IMG/VR virus record: IMGVR_UViG_3300005253_000011 | Span: 1-64,000 of that record | Direction: 5' to 3' (one strand) | Length of the DNA stretch: 64,000 bases | DNA from: a virus | Part shown: in pieces, positions 20,362-29,870 of the stretch | Layout: every line of letters begins with the position of its first letter | Position numbering within the stretch: position 1 is the first letter of the stretch | Made by a program: the position numbers and the translations under genes | The notes under the pieces: generated by a model | Database searches by the model: none | What the model saw: the letters and a program-made list of their open reading frames with translations, nothing else | What the model was told of the DNA's origin: nothing

Positions 20362-21152
20362 TATTCTGTCATTTTACTTGAGTATTCAACTAAATCTCTC
20401 CACTTCTTCTTGTCCAATGATCCCAATCTTACCTTGGCTTCGTGCCAAGCTCCGTTAAATCCGTATTTGTCAAGTTGTAAAGCAGCATCAGTTTGAATTG
20501 TACGTAATCGACGATTACCAGAATCATTGACTTTCAAAGCTCTAGCCGCTCTTTCTACTGTCCATAAAAGTACTGCCTCTGCAGCAAATGGGGGGACTAT
20601 TTTTATCTTGTCAATATCCAATTCTGAAGTAGCTACACCTTTACCGATGATTCTGACATAATCATAGCCGGAGCATGCTGAGGATAAGTAGATTATACCA
20701 TTTCGCGTATTAAAATAATAAGCATTATGCGGTGATTGTCTTAGTGCGCTTACTTTGAAAAACGGATCAGTTATATTGTGTTCATGATTATTCGCTGTGT
20801 ACCCAGACGCGACCCATTTATCCTCCCTGATCGTCCCACCCCTGGTTTGAAAATTTCTTTTCCAGTAAACATTCTCTACATATTTAATATTATCCGGGGT
20901 CCCGGTATAGATATGGATATTCTCAATATTATAGAATCCCTTCGGTATTGACACCTTCATATCATCAGGCATCACAATATCCCTGACCACTTTAATAAAA
21001 GGAACATCAAAGGATAATTCATCCAACGCTCTTTTCACAGTTTTTCGATACCAACCTGGAGTCAATTGCCGCATATCTGGATCACCTACCTCTAAACAGG
21101 CGTCTGCTACGATCTCTCCAATATTTACTAAATCTTCGAATGAAAATGTCAT
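20361..21152 (-). CDS. Head-tail connector (ring) protein
   Basis: 263 residues. The N-terminus (EDLVNIGEIVADACLEVGDPDMRQ...WYRKTVKRALDELS) has the helical start seen in adaptor proteins that follow the capsid gene in crAss-like phages; the rest is mixed beta and alpha. It lies with the 225- and 232-residue genes between capsid and tail-barrel genes, the usual place of the ring proteins below the portal. Inferred from position and size. Confidence 0.6.
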   Translation of the reverse strand: MTFSFEDLVNIGEIVADACLEVGDPDMRQLTPGWYRKTVKRALDELSFDVPFIKVVRDIVMPDDMKVSIPKGFYNIENIHIYTGTPDNIKYVENVYWKRNFQTRGGTIREDKWVASGYTANNHEHNITDPFFKVSALRQSPHNAYYFNTRNGIIYLSSACSGYDYVRIIGKGVATSELDIDKIKIVPPFAAEAVLLWTVERAARALKVNDSGNRRLRTIQTDAALQLDKYGFNGAWHEAKVRLGSLDKKKWRDLVEYSSKMTE

Positions 21153-21155
21153 TAT

Positions 21156-21698
21156 TTATAAATTATAATTAATAAGGTTATTTATCCACTGCGTAAAATC
21201 TTCAATAGACATCGTTCCTTTTGCTGTATTGCAATATTTACAGCAGGAAACGGTATTCGTTATCGTATATCCTTTGTCATTATCTACTCTGTCTATCCCG
21301 CTATAAGTGTATGCGCCATTATAATCTCTAACAGATAATGTATTGGATGGAGGAACACCACAATAATGACAATTTCCTTTATGGAGTGTCATAATCTGCT
21401 CGTCAGTTAAAGAATGTTCAATATTCCTTTTTTTAGCATTGGTTTTATGGACGCTTAATATTTTATTGCGGATAGCTACCCCTTTAGGGAGTTTCCCATT
21501 TTCGGCGACTTCTTTAGCTAAACACCCACAACTTTTAATTCTTCCGTCTGTTACATGGGTTCCCCTTATAATTTTCTCATTACCACAATCACATTTGCAT
21601 AACCAGCATGTACTTCCCCATTTATCAGTATGAGAAAACTCAATTACAGTAAACCGGTTAAACTTCTGCCCTATTATGTTAATTCGTTTTTTACTCAT
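21156..21698 (-). CDS. Free-standing HNH endonuclease (second copy of the family)
   Basis: 180 residues, clear paralogue of 19807-20361 and 54474-55013: GQKFNRFTVIEF, then WLCKCDCGN...SCGC zinc ribbon, then CHYCGVPPSN, YSGIDRVDNDKGY and SCCKYCNTAKG. It sits between two connector genes; its ATG overlaps the stop of the upstream gene at 21698. Two HNH copies flanking one connector gene suggest repeated invasion of this region. Confidence 0.85.
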   Translation of the reverse strand: MSKKRINIIGQKFNRFTVIEFSHTDKWGSTCWLCKCDCGNEKIIRGTHVTDGRIKSCGCLAKEVAENGKLPKGVAIRNKILSVHKTNAKKRNIEHSLTDEQIMTLHKGNCHYCGVPPSNTLSVRDYNGAYTYSGIDRVDNDKGYTITNTVSCCKYCNTAKGTMSIEDFTQWINNLINYNL

Positions 21699-22375
21699 TA
21701 TTTCAAATCTTTGTTAGTGACAACATTCAATGCCGTTTCCTTGATCTGTTCATTATATTCTTTCGGTAGCTTAGAGACAAATAATCCCATACTGAGGAGC
21801 TCATTCTTTAGTGTTGGTATCAATACCTGGGGGATATCCAACTCCACATCCAAATCCAAAGTGGGATCGTATGCCTGCAGAGTGGTATACAGACCGGCCT
21901 CTACTTTAAGTAAATTTATCTGCTCGCATCCCAGGAAGTAGATCCTCTCGCCAGAGGTATAAAAATAGGGGTTGCTGGCGGACGGTTTTTCGTCTTCGCT
22001 CATATATAACCTACGCGATTGCAGTGGCGTTGTACGAGTGAATGGGGTACTGGTAAATGCAGGCGCATTCAGATCCAGTTGCGCATCATAACTGAGATAT
22101 GCAATTCCTTTATCGTCCTCCATATCATAGATGGACGCGGGTATTACACAATAGTTTCTGCCCGTGATGGGATCAACAAGGGCATCTATGCTGGGATATG
22201 TGACCATGAACCGGCCTGTGGAAGTCTGCCCTATGTGCATTCTCCTTAACCTGTCTGCATGCATAATAACCCAATAAGCCACTTGGCCACGGGTTATTTT
22301 TGCTTCTGGATGATTCTCGCGAACTGTCCGGAGAACATCGAAGACTACTTGTCGTATGGTTGCGTTGCTGGCCAT
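21698..22375 (-). CDS. Head-tail connector (ring) protein
   Basis: 225 residues beginning MASNATIRQVVFDVLRTVREN, with an N-terminal helical part and a beta-rich middle (YCVIPASIYDMEDDKGIAYL). Its start lies two bases from the stop of the 232-residue gene. Place and size match the ring proteins of crAss-like connectors. No catalytic motif. Confidence 0.55.
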   Translation of the reverse strand: MASNATIRQVVFDVLRTVRENHPEAKITRGQVAYWVIMHADRLRRMHIGQTSTGRFMVTYPSIDALVDPITGRNYCVIPASIYDMEDDKGIAYLSYDAQLDLNAPAFTSTPFTRTTPLQSRRLYMSEDEKPSASNPYFYTSGERIYFLGCEQINLLKVEAGLYTTLQAYDPTLDLDVELDIPQVLIPTLKNELLSMGLFVSKLPKEYNEQIKETALNVVTNKDLK

Positions 22376-22377
22376 GG

Positions 22378-23076
22378 TTATCTAAATAATCCTATTAATT
22401 CTTGAACATCCTTATCAGTTAATTGCATATTCTGGAGCGACTGTTTACCGGCCTGGATCATCATGTACTGATAGGCTTTCATTAATACTGGTTGATATAA
22501 CACATACGGAAATTCGAATGAAGTACCTGTAGCGACTACCTTTGTAGGCTGCTTCAAATAAACTACTGCACAATCCTCAGTAACTCCCGGACGAAGAATA
22601 AAATGTCGTACTGGTGTTCCACTAGGATCAACAATATTCATACTAGTATATGAGTATTGTGCCAAATCGGCAGGCTGAGTAGACCCGGCTTCAAACGGAT
22701 CTTCTTCCGGGTTACCGGCCATATTGAATGGAAGATAAGTGGCAAAACTTTTAGCCGGGCCAATATAATCCGCCGTCTCAAAAATAGGAGCTGGATCTAT
22801 CCCTACTAAACGCCACATAGTTGTAACTGTAACAACCAGCTTAGATGCATCCAAACCAGTTATTGCAGTAGGGGTGATCTTCTCACCAAATAAAAGTTCT
22901 CCAAACACTGTTGGAGACAATGTACCGCGCTCGAATGCATTATCAAACGCGAGCATTATATATCTTACAGCCGAATTAATGGCTGGCATGTAGTCATTAG
23001 TAAAATCATAGCGATCTGAGTTCTCGTCATCGACAAGAAACTGGAGATCCGCTACTAAAGCTGAGGCAAGGATCAT
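22378..23076 (-). CDS. Head-tail connector (ring) protein
   Basis: 232 residues, MILASALVADLQFLVDDENSD, the form of N-terminus (short helix, acidic turn, YMPAINSAVRYIMLAFD) common in adaptor proteins of podoviruses. It is the second gene after the major capsid protein, ignoring the endonuclease gene. Adjacent genes are spaced by two bases on each side. Confidence 0.55.
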   Translation of the reverse strand: MILASALVADLQFLVDDENSDRYDFTNDYMPAINSAVRYIMLAFDNAFERGTLSPTVFGELLFGEKITPTAITGLDASKLVVTVTTMWRLVGIDPAPIFETADYIGPAKSFATYLPFNMAGNPEEDPFEAGSTQPADLAQYSYTSMNIVDPSGTPVRHFILRPGVTEDCAVVYLKQPTKVVATGTSFEFPYVLYQPVLMKAYQYMMIQAGKQSLQNMQLTDKDVQELIGLFR

Positions 23077-23078
23077 AT

Positions 23079-23912
23079 CTATTCAGTTGCTGGGTGGCCC
23101 ACCAGTCTCCTTCTTTCAAGGTCGCTCTGAAGCTCTTTTGCTTCACCGATATATTCTTCAGCGTACACACCTGTTAAGGATCTGCGTAAATCTTTAATAC
23201 TCATTTTATCGACGTGTGCAACGCCTTTCTGATAACAAGTATTAATTACGCTCTCATCCTTCATGGCAATTACTTGGTTCGCGGCCTTAACCCGGAACTC
23301 ATTATATACACCACTCGCACCCATCGTTGCATTCAAACTCTCAAAGAATTCAACCGCATACATGGGATGGTTCCTTAAAAATTCAATCTCCGCTTTCAAG
23401 TGCGTGGTAAAGGTACAGCTGTTAACAATCGCTTCTTCGTGACCTTCCTTACGCCTATCACTAGACGCATAATGGAGAGTGATCAATTTGTATGGAGGCA
23501 TTACTTCCATACCCTTATGATCAAGGTACGAGCCGATTACATAAAAAACTTTCCTACATGAAAATAGCACACCCTCATCCTGAAAGTCATCTGCTGGTAC
23601 TGGCTTGTATATCGGTTTGCCAGTCATCTGCATGCTCTGAGACAATGCTACCTGGTCCGAAAGTAACTTAACCTGCACCTGGAGCGTACTAATCATCTCC
23701 GCATTGGGGTCTGCTACTGGTTGTACTGGGGCAACTAGTACCTTCTCAGGTACTGGCTCCGCAGCCTTATCTTTCCACTCCTGAAGCTCTTGTAAAAGAT
23801 CTTCATTCTTCTTCTGCAATTCAATAGCCTCTTTACGGGCCTTGATTGCCGCAGGGCTAAGCTTCGCTTGCGCTGCTGGTTGTGTGGCTTGCGCCTGTTC
23901 TGTAATTGCCAT
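23079..23912 (-). CDS. Coiled-coil protein following the capsid gene, unknown
   Basis: 277 residues. The first 40 are rich in Ala and Gln, residues 25-50 form a coiled coil (KARKEAIELQKKNEDLLQELQ), and the rest is an alpha/beta domain with VLFSCRKVFYVIGSYLDHKG. It may be a head-completion or assembly factor. Not recognised further. Confidence 0.6.
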   Translation of the reverse strand: MAITEQAQATQPAAQAKLSPAAIKARKEAIELQKKNEDLLQELQEWKDKAAEPVPEKVLVAPVQPVADPNAEMISTLQVQVKLLSDQVALSQSMQMTGKPIYKPVPADDFQDEGVLFSCRKVFYVIGSYLDHKGMEVMPPYKLITLHYASSDRRKEGHEEAIVNSCTFTTHLKAEIEFLRNHPMYAVEFFESLNATMGASGVYNEFRVKAANQVIAMKDESVINTCYQKGVAHVDKMSIKDLRRSLTGVYAEEYIGEAKELQSDLERRRLVGHPATE

Positions 23913-24043
23913 CTTAAATATTATTTTATCACGTTATTAATAAGAATTTCTGGGATTAATTCTTTTGGTATAAGTTTACTGTGTGACAATGAGCCGTCAA
24001 AAAAATCGCCCGGTAACTCAATAAATTTGTTTAATTTATCTAA

Positions 24044-24331
24044 CTATGCTAAATACACATCCACCTCACTTTTAGTTGTTAAAGCCCCGCCTTTGGATAT
24101 TGACCAACTATTTTTTATGGTCTTTGCTTTTAAGCCTGCAACTTTCACATTAACACGAATGAACTCACCATCTTTCTCCGCTACAAAATCATATCCGTGG
24201 TCTGTGACTAAGGATATCAAAATGCGATAACCCTTGTTAGAATAATAAGAATATCCAGTTAATTCAACTGTTTGCCAATTTGTCTCAGCTACCACATCAG
24301 CCCTGCTAGCAGTGCCTAATCTCTCTTTCAT
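24044..24331 (-). CDS. Small PD-(D/E)XK endonuclease-like protein (intron/homing type)
   Basis: 95 residues. The segment GYDFVAEKDGEFIRVNVKVAG has the spacing of the PD-(D/E)XK core (D, then E, then xVK) as in the group-I-intron-associated family of I-Ssp6803I. The N-terminus RLGTASRADVVAETN is also found, almost unchanged, inside the SbcC-like gene at 60774-62879. It sits alone between the capsid gene terminator and the next virion gene, as a homing gene would. Activity is an inference. Confidence 0.6.
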   Translation of the reverse strand: MKERLGTASRADVVAETNWQTVELTGYSYYSNKGYRILISLVTDHGYDFVAEKDGEFIRVNVKVAGLKAKTIKNSWSISKGGALTTKSEVDVYLA

Positions 24332-24348
24332 ATAAGTAAACTTAAAAG

Positions 24349-24372
24349 AGTAGAGGGCCGAAACCCTCTACT
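24349..24372 (-). terminator. Intrinsic terminator after the capsid gene
   Basis: AGTAGAGGG (24349-24357) pairs with CCCTCTACT (24364-24372) around a six-base loop; on the minus strand the stem is followed by CTTTTAAG. It lies 15 bases after the capsid stop codon and would reduce transcription into the later virion genes. Confidence 0.75.
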
Positions 24373-24386
24373 TTATTATATCAATC

Positions 24387-25733
24387 CTACTGAGGATTAT
24401 GTGCAGTGTACAAGTTGGAAACGATACCGGTTGTATCCATATAGAAAGAGGACAATGGGTTGTTGAACTTTAAGCTCAGCATTCCCTGCGCCCACCATTC
24501 TGTATAGTCCTGAATCGAACCATTCGTCCCCTTAGGAGAAGTCTGACCCAGTTCAATGGACTGATACCCCTGCATACATACAGGATGGATAGTTGATGTA
24601 TCGAGAACAAAAATACGATGTTGCCAGGTAACTGGGAAGCAAGAGACTTCCTTGAACAATTCAGTTGCTACAGGTACGAAGCTCATGTCTCCGATCTTAT
24701 AGATCTGAAGGTTCAGGTCACCAATCTTATCGTCCGGCTTATACCTTAAACCAGTTTCTTTCCAAGCTTTGGACAATTCATACAGAAGCGCGTTCTGTGC
24801 GAATACGAAGCGAACTCCGCCTTCAGCCTTGTAGTCTGTCTCAAAACACAAAGTTTCGAACGACTCCTGAAGAGTAGCTTTGGTTACACCAGAGGCGCTT
24901 GCAGATCCAGCAGCGATCATACTCGGGAAGATTCCCTGCATGGTCATTGCCTTATAAGGAGAGCTACCATCAGTACCAGGTACCGTGATATTTACTTCAC
25001 CCCTCAAACCGTTCCACAATGAAATGAACATGTCTTGAAGCAACAGATCCATCTGTTCTTTCTTGTCCAATTCGTAGTAGTTCGTATTAGAAAGATTGGC
25101 AAATTTTTGCATTTCCTTACGACTCCAACGCTTGTCGCGGTGCATCAACTGAATATAGTTGTACCGCTCAATCTTGGACATTCTATCGTAATGAGTCAAG
25201 AAATTCTGACCATCAGCGATAACGCCGGTTTGAATCGAGAAATAGTCATCTGTGGAAACTGCAGTAAGATCGGAAGCACCATTGTACTTCTGAACTGTAA
25301 CTACATCACCAGAAACGACCTTTACAATACCTTTAGTATTATCAGGATAAACAATAACCTTATTAATAGTTACGTTATTCCCTCCACCAGTTGTCATGGT
25401 GATAGCCTGGGTTGCGCCAGCAGCTACACCACCTGCAGCTTTGAGAGCCACCCTACCAAAGGTCTTCTCAAGATACGTAAACACATCGTTATCTTCATAT
25501 TGTACGGGTTTGTCCATCAGCAACCGCAAAGCGGAATACTTCTTAGGTACCGCATCAAAAATTTCACGAGCTATCGCCCTGCGAATCAGAATCGTCTCAT
25601 CGGTACTAAATTCCGATGCATATTCCGAGCCTATCGGTTGCAGATTCCACGGTGCCGGGGCGTGTACCGCCGCGGGCTGTACCGGTGAAGGTGTTGCAAC
25701 ATAGGAGTTTGCACTGTTAAATTGATCAGCCAT
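24387..25733 (-). CDS. Major capsid protein
   Basis: 448 residues with an HK97-fold composition: disordered Pro/Ala-rich N-terminus (VATPSPVQPAAVHAPAPW), a helical spine region (STDETILIRRAIAREIFD), and a beta-rich body. It lies directly after a scaffold-like gene and before connector genes, is of the usual length for crAss-like capsid proteins, and is followed by its own terminator. Best candidate in the window for the capsid shell subunit. Confidence 0.8.
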   Translation of the reverse strand: MADQFNSANSYVATPSPVQPAAVHAPAPWNLQPIGSEYASEFSTDETILIRRAIAREIFDAVPKKYSALRLLMDKPVQYEDNDVFTYLEKTFGRVALKAAGGVAAGATQAITMTTGGGNNVTINKVIVYPDNTKGIVKVVSGDVVTVQKYNGASDLTAVSTDDYFSIQTGVIADGQNFLTHYDRMSKIERYNYIQLMHRDKRWSRKEMQKFANLSNTNYYELDKKEQMDLLLQDMFISLWNGLRGEVNITVPGTDGSSPYKAMTMQGIFPSMIAAGSASASGVTKATLQESFETLCFETDYKAEGGVRFVFAQNALLYELSKAWKETGLRYKPDDKIGDLNLQIYKIGDMSFVPVATELFKEVSCFPVTWQHRIFVLDTSTIHPVCMQGYQSIELGQTSPKGTNGSIQDYTEWWAQGMLSLKFNNPLSSFYMDTTGIVSNLYTAHNPQ

Positions 25734-25772
25734 TTTCTTAATTGTTATTTAAAAAGTTAAAATTAATATTAA

Positions 25773-26978
25773 TTACCCTGAGACATTCATAAAATCGGTT
25801 TCGCTCTTGACAATAGCTGCGAGTTTGTTCTCGTCTGCTCCGCCTAGACCTGTACCTGCCGCTGGTCGTACATCACTATTTTTAAGGATTTGTTCAGTGG
25901 CTTGGGATTGTCCTTTATTTTGAGCCTTCAAAACTAAATCACCAATGGTGTGTTCCTGGGCTAAAATTGCGGCCTTACCGAATTCCTGCATTGCAATACG
26001 CTCTGCTGCTTCTGACTTGTAACTAAATCCATCCGGATTAAACAATGTATTCTGTAAATCAGACGTCATTATGTCTCTTACCCGCTTTATCTCGGCCTCA
26101 CCCATATCAGGGTTGTTGGTCCTCAGCAGCTTGATAGAGTTTTCAACAGAAGTGTCAAATGATATTTGGACAGCTTCGGCCTCTCGCTGATTTTGCTGTA
26201 TGGTAGCAGCATAATTTGCTTGATCCGTCTCGTACTTAGTTTTAGCCAGATTCTTCAGGGCACTAAAATGCTCTGTGTCCATCTCCTTAAACTCGTCATG
26301 GGTAAACTTCTTCTCGCCATAATGGTTAATTATATCATGATCGATATAAGTAGCAAAAGGCTTCTCGAAATCTAACGTGCCGCGTTGAGCAATATTCTGA
26401 ATTACTTGTGAGTAATCCTGCTTTTTCACCGCTGCATCCATGATTAACGATACGTCAGTTGGCAATGATTTCAATGTACGTTCATAAGTTTGTACTTGGG
26501 TTTGGAGTCCACCAAGTTGGTCGGCTTCTGATTTAAACTTATTATGTTCTTTAATAAGTCCCTGCAGATCGTTGACATCTTTGATTTCAAGTCCATTCGC
26601 TTTCCCGAAAGCCTGAACATCTTCAAATGAGGCTAAGGTGATTTTTCCATCCTTATCCTCTGTCGCTGCTCCATATGTCTTTGTACCGAAAGCCGTCTTC
26701 ACCGTTATCGGATCTGGCGCCTTAGCTGCGGGAGCCGCTGCTCCTGCTCCGGCGGCTGCTGCAACTGCTGCTGCGTCTCCGCCCTTAGGTACTATCTTCT
26801 TAGGTTCTACTCCACCTGCTGCTACTGCGGGTGCGGCTGCTGCCGCTGCTCCTGCTGCTACTGCTGGGGCTGGTGTGCCCTTGTCTGCGGCGATTTTTGC
26901 CAGTGCTTCTGCACTCAAAACGCCTTGTGCGGCTGCGGCTGCTTGTGCGCCGTCACCTGCTACTTTTCCATCTGCCAT
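25773..26978 (-). CDS. Probable capsid scaffolding protein
   Basis: 401 residues. The first 100 are almost all Ala, Gly, Pro and Val; from residue 120 the protein is helical and charged (LIKEHNKFKSEADQLGGLQTQ; QANYAATIQQNQREAEAVQI). This low-complexity-plus-coil design directly upstream of the capsid gene is typical of phage scaffolds. A promoter at 27027-27057 gives the scaffold-capsid pair extra transcription. Confidence 0.7.
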   Translation of the reverse strand: MADGKVAGDGAQAAAAAQGVLSAEALAKIAADKGTPAPAVAAGAAAAAAPAVAAGGVEPKKIVPKGGDAAAVAAAAGAGAAAPAAKAPDPITVKTAFGTKTYGAATEDKDGKITLASFEDVQAFGKANGLEIKDVNDLQGLIKEHNKFKSEADQLGGLQTQVQTYERTLKSLPTDVSLIMDAAVKKQDYSQVIQNIAQRGTLDFEKPFATYIDHDIINHYGEKKFTHDEFKEMDTEHFSALKNLAKTKYETDQANYAATIQQNQREAEAVQISFDTSVENSIKLLRTNNPDMGEAEIKRVRDIMTSDLQNTLFNPDGFSYKSEAAERIAMQEFGKAAILAQEHTIGDLVLKAQNKGQSQATEQILKNSDVRPAAGTGLGGADENKLAAIVKSETDFMNVSG

Positions 26979-27026
26979 CTTAATTAAATTATTATCACGT
27001 TATTTCTTATTTAGATTAATTCTAAA

Positions 27027-27057
27027 CAAAGGTAATTATAGTTATTGTACTTACCAA
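27027..27057 (-). promoter_or_regulatory. Promoter before scaffold and capsid genes, TTG-N20-TACCTTTG
   Basis: On the minus strand TTG (27055-27057) is followed after 20 bases by TACCTTTG (27027-27034). It lies in the gap between the HNH gene stop and the scaffold start, where a boost for capsid expression makes sense. Confidence 0.65.
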
Positions 27058-27065
27058 AAAATAAA

Positions 27066-27566
27066 TTATTGTGCTATTTTTTCAAACATCAATCCCTTAG
27101 CGTGTTTACATTTACCTTTTAAAACCTTACTTATATGACTAATTCCCACCCCATAATACCAAGCAGCCTCACTTATAGATGAATGAGTAGATTTAAAATT
27201 CCCTGTTCTACAATCATAGACACATACCGCTATACCATTAGCTTTCTCCAATTGGGGTGATAGGCCTAGACCTATAGCATGATGTATATTTTCTTTATGT
27301 GTTACCCACTCCAAATTGGATTTATCATTATTTGCCTTATTTGCATCCTTATGATTCACCTCCGCCTTATTATCTGTGCTGCAAAGAAAAGCTTCAGCAA
27401 CTAATCTATGAACGTATTTAGTTACCATTTTTCCTTTATGATATAAACCAACCAAATAATAACCACGCGCATTAGGACTAGATTTCAGATATTTATTATT
27501 TCTCAAACTGAATACTCTACCAGATGAAGCCACTAAATAATTCTCAAATCCTTCTATTTTTCTCAT
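27066..27566 (-). CDS. Free-standing homing endonuclease, NUMOD4-HNH-NUMOD1 type
   Basis: 166 residues. The start is taken at the ATG at 27566, one base past the portal stop, because the longer frame runs antisense-like through the portal end and MRKIEGFENYL matches the paralogues' N-terminus. Domains in order: NUMOD4 (EGFENYLVASSGRVFSL), HNH (LVAEAFLCSTDNKAEVNHKDANK, NNDKSNLEW), NUMOD1 (VYDCRTGNFKSTHSSISEAA). It interrupts the portal-scaffold junction. Confidence 0.85.
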   Translation of the reverse strand: MRKIEGFENYLVASSGRVFSLRNNKYLKSSPNARGYYLVGLYHKGKMVTKYVHRLVAEAFLCSTDNKAEVNHKDANKANNDKSNLEWVTHKENIHHAIGLGLSPQLEKANGIAVCVYDCRTGNFKSTHSSISEAAWYYGVGISHISKVLKGKCKHAKGLMFEKIAQ

Positions 27567-27567
27567 A

Positions 27568-29781
27568 TTATTTACCTTTGTTTCCGGCACCCGGCTTAAT
27601 TGCCGCAGAGATAATTTTTGTAGCCCGATCCTTATCCTTTTGGGAATCCTCTCTGGCCTCATCTCGCAATTTCTCCCCATAAAGAACCTTACCAGTTTCT
27701 TCCTGAGCCTGGTTCTGCATCATAGTTTGATCCTCATTAGCCTGTGATTGCTTACGTTGAAGTTCAGCAAGTCTGCGATGGAATGCTCTAAGTTCTGCCA
27801 AGGCCTCTTCATCGGTAGCTCTACCCATGAGAGTGGCAGCAGTCGGTGCATCAATCAAACTATATTGTAACCAAGATATAGTCCTCTGATCTACGTAAAC
27901 CCGCTCACTGTCTGGATCAATTGTACGTACAAGAGTGGTACGGAACTGTTCATGTCTCATATCCTTAGAAATTTTTAAGATCTCCGCAGATTCTTCACCT
28001 ACTGCGTCAATAAGCTCAACATCCATATCTATATAATACCGCTTTCCGGATGTGGCTATATTCTGATAACACCCATTAAATATGGTATTAATAGCCGCAT
28101 AGAAGGGCTCCTGCATAATGGACCCCCTCTGGATGGCCAGCTGCATAACTCCAACCAACTGATCCGGATTCTGCTGTCCTTTCAAGCCTTCATTCACTCC
28201 ACTTATCTGTTCAATACCATGGCGGAAATTCTCAATTAATTCTGAAAATACCAGGGTGCTTTCTTTGATTCCAGAGTCATAACGCCCTACAGCTTGAGAT
28301 ACACCGCGAGCCCTACCACGGACACCAATCGGTTCACCCCTCTTCATCTTAATGGCAACCTCATCCTCAGAGCCCTCATCAAATAAATCTTTATCGAAGA
28401 CTACACCGGCACCACCAGCATTGTTAATCTGATTCTCCATAACCGACATAAACCGGTTAATCATCCTTTGAGGATTGATAACCACATCGATTGGGGCCAT
28501 ACATTCTCCATCCATATACGCCCATGTACCGCACTTATACGGGGGTTTCATGTTGGTTGGCATATAGAGATCCGGCTCCTGGTAAGGTATGATACCATGA
28601 TCCAGGACAATGTTTTCAGTTGCCTTGGATGAATCATACTTTGAAGCAGATATAATTTCATATGGAATAAATCGGCAAAATCTCCACAGGTCAACTTGAA
28701 GGGCCCTGATGGATCTACCGCGTAATACTTTCTTCTGGTATGGAGTTAGCTGCTCAAGTGGAATTACATCCGCTCTAGTAAATCTTGCTTCCTCTTCTCC
28801 CTCATATATATAATTAAGTCTCTCTAGTATCCTCTGACCGAATTGATCCGTAACGTATCCAAAGTGATCCACAACGGTATCTCTCCACGTGGCATTGTAT
28901 ACCGGCAATCTATTCCGAATATCGAAAGGTTGCCCATTCGCCTGTGTACCTATAATCTGAGATACATAGTTCTCAATAGCTTTCTTCTGCGGAAGTGATA
29001 GATCCTGATGACGCTCATAAATATCAGTTGCCAAGGAGTAATCAAACTCATAGAAATATTCTGAATCGGAAAGATCTTCCTCAGTGGCTCCACGATCCCA
29101 TCCAAACCTATCAACCGGAATTCTTTTAAATTGCCATTCTCCATTCAATGGAAAGGGATGAACAATACCAATACCGCCGGCTGCTATATCAACGGCCAGT
29201 TGCTTTTTAAGCCGGTCTAATCTGGATGTCTTGGCTACATATCTCAGTAACCTATTCATTGCAACGACGTAATTATCCACATAAGTATTCTCAAACCTCA
29301 TGGCAACATCATCCTCATCCTTGCCAGTCAAATATCCCTGCTTCTGCATCACAGCACCAAATTCCGGGAATATCTCAGCTGCGTATCCGTATGCCTGTAA
29401 CCTGGCCAGAGACTTATCCCTACGGCTTTTCGCCATGGGTGATATAGCCTGGACCTTTACATCGAATGTCATCCGTTCTGCATTTCCACGGTATTGCTCT
29501 ACCATAGGCTGGATGAAGTTTCTGGTTACTTTGATCCGGTTACGGTCCTGTCCGGACTCATCTTTGAAGAACGCCTCAGTATCCTCCGACAGGAGCCACT
29601 GTTTGTCCCTATAAAAGTTCATGTTGGTTTGATACTTGGCTACGTGGTCCTGCTGCTTTTTACGCATTCCTTCACCAATTACCCAACGGGCATACTCGAC
29701 GTGATAGATGTCACCCTTATCAACCTCCTGAGTTTCAATACGGTTAGGCTTACTTTGACGAGTTTGTATAAGCTGTAGCAT
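27568..29781 (-). CDS. Portal protein
   Basis: 737 residues. The portal forms the dodecameric DNA channel at one capsid vertex. Support comes from size, place (between terminase and capsid genes), and sequence style: WVIGEGMRKKQQDHVAKYQTN near the start, the MDGECMAPIDVVINPQRMINR segment, a long helical region with GVNEGLKGQQNPDQLVG, and a charged C-terminus rich in Gln, Glu and Lys. Upstream lies a pair of TGNCA dyads and a conserved leader element (29797-29846). Confidence 0.8.
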   Translation of the reverse strand: MLQLIQTRQSKPNRIETQEVDKGDIYHVEYARWVIGEGMRKKQQDHVAKYQTNMNFYRDKQWLLSEDTEAFFKDESGQDRNRIKVTRNFIQPMVEQYRGNAERMTFDVKVQAISPMAKSRRDKSLARLQAYGYAAEIFPEFGAVMQKQGYLTGKDEDDVAMRFENTYVDNYVVAMNRLLRYVAKTSRLDRLKKQLAVDIAAGGIGIVHPFPLNGEWQFKRIPVDRFGWDRGATEEDLSDSEYFYEFDYSLATDIYERHQDLSLPQKKAIENYVSQIIGTQANGQPFDIRNRLPVYNATWRDTVVDHFGYVTDQFGQRILERLNYIYEGEEEARFTRADVIPLEQLTPYQKKVLRGRSIRALQVDLWRFCRFIPYEIISASKYDSSKATENIVLDHGIIPYQEPDLYMPTNMKPPYKCGTWAYMDGECMAPIDVVINPQRMINRFMSVMENQINNAGGAGVVFDKDLFDEGSEDEVAIKMKRGEPIGVRGRARGVSQAVGRYDSGIKESTLVFSELIENFRHGIEQISGVNEGLKGQQNPDQLVGVMQLAIQRGSIMQEPFYAAINTIFNGCYQNIATSGKRYYIDMDVELIDAVGEESAEILKISKDMRHEQFRTTLVRTIDPDSERVYVDQRTISWLQYSLIDAPTAATLMGRATDEEALAELRAFHRRLAELQRKQSQANEDQTMMQNQAQEETGKVLYGEKLRDEAREDSQKDKDRATKIISAAIKPGAGNKGK

Positions 29782-29796
29782 AATTTTTAATTATTA

Positions 29797-29846
29797 ATTA
29801 ATGCATGAGAAACTGGACATGCCAATTTGTCATGACAAAATGTCAG
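29797..29846 (-). promoter_or_regulatory. Regulatory repeat upstream of portal gene
   Basis: Two adjacent 13-base motifs of the form TGNCA-N3-TGNCA (29820-29832 and 29833-29845) lie next to an element that on the minus strand reads TGTCCAGTTTCTCATGCA. The same pairing of TGNCA motifs with this element recurs 17.5 kb away at 47229-47402. It probably binds a phage or host regulator or a dedicated polymerase factor controlling the portal operon. Confidence 0.55.
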
Positions 29847-29870
29847 TATTTAACAAATATACATAATATT

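Noticed and set aside
25035-25688. Open plus-strand frame of 217 codons
   Set aside because: Antisense to the major capsid gene; composition is that of a shadow frame.
26638-27138. Ala/Pro-rich plus-strand frame of 166 codons
   Set aside because: Mirror of the Ala/Gly/Pro-rich N-terminus of the scaffold gene.
29797-29846. Sigma-54 promoter before the portal gene (TTGGCAT ... TTTC)
   Set aside because: Spacing and the -12 GC do not fit the consensus; a shared element with 47.2 kb is a better description.
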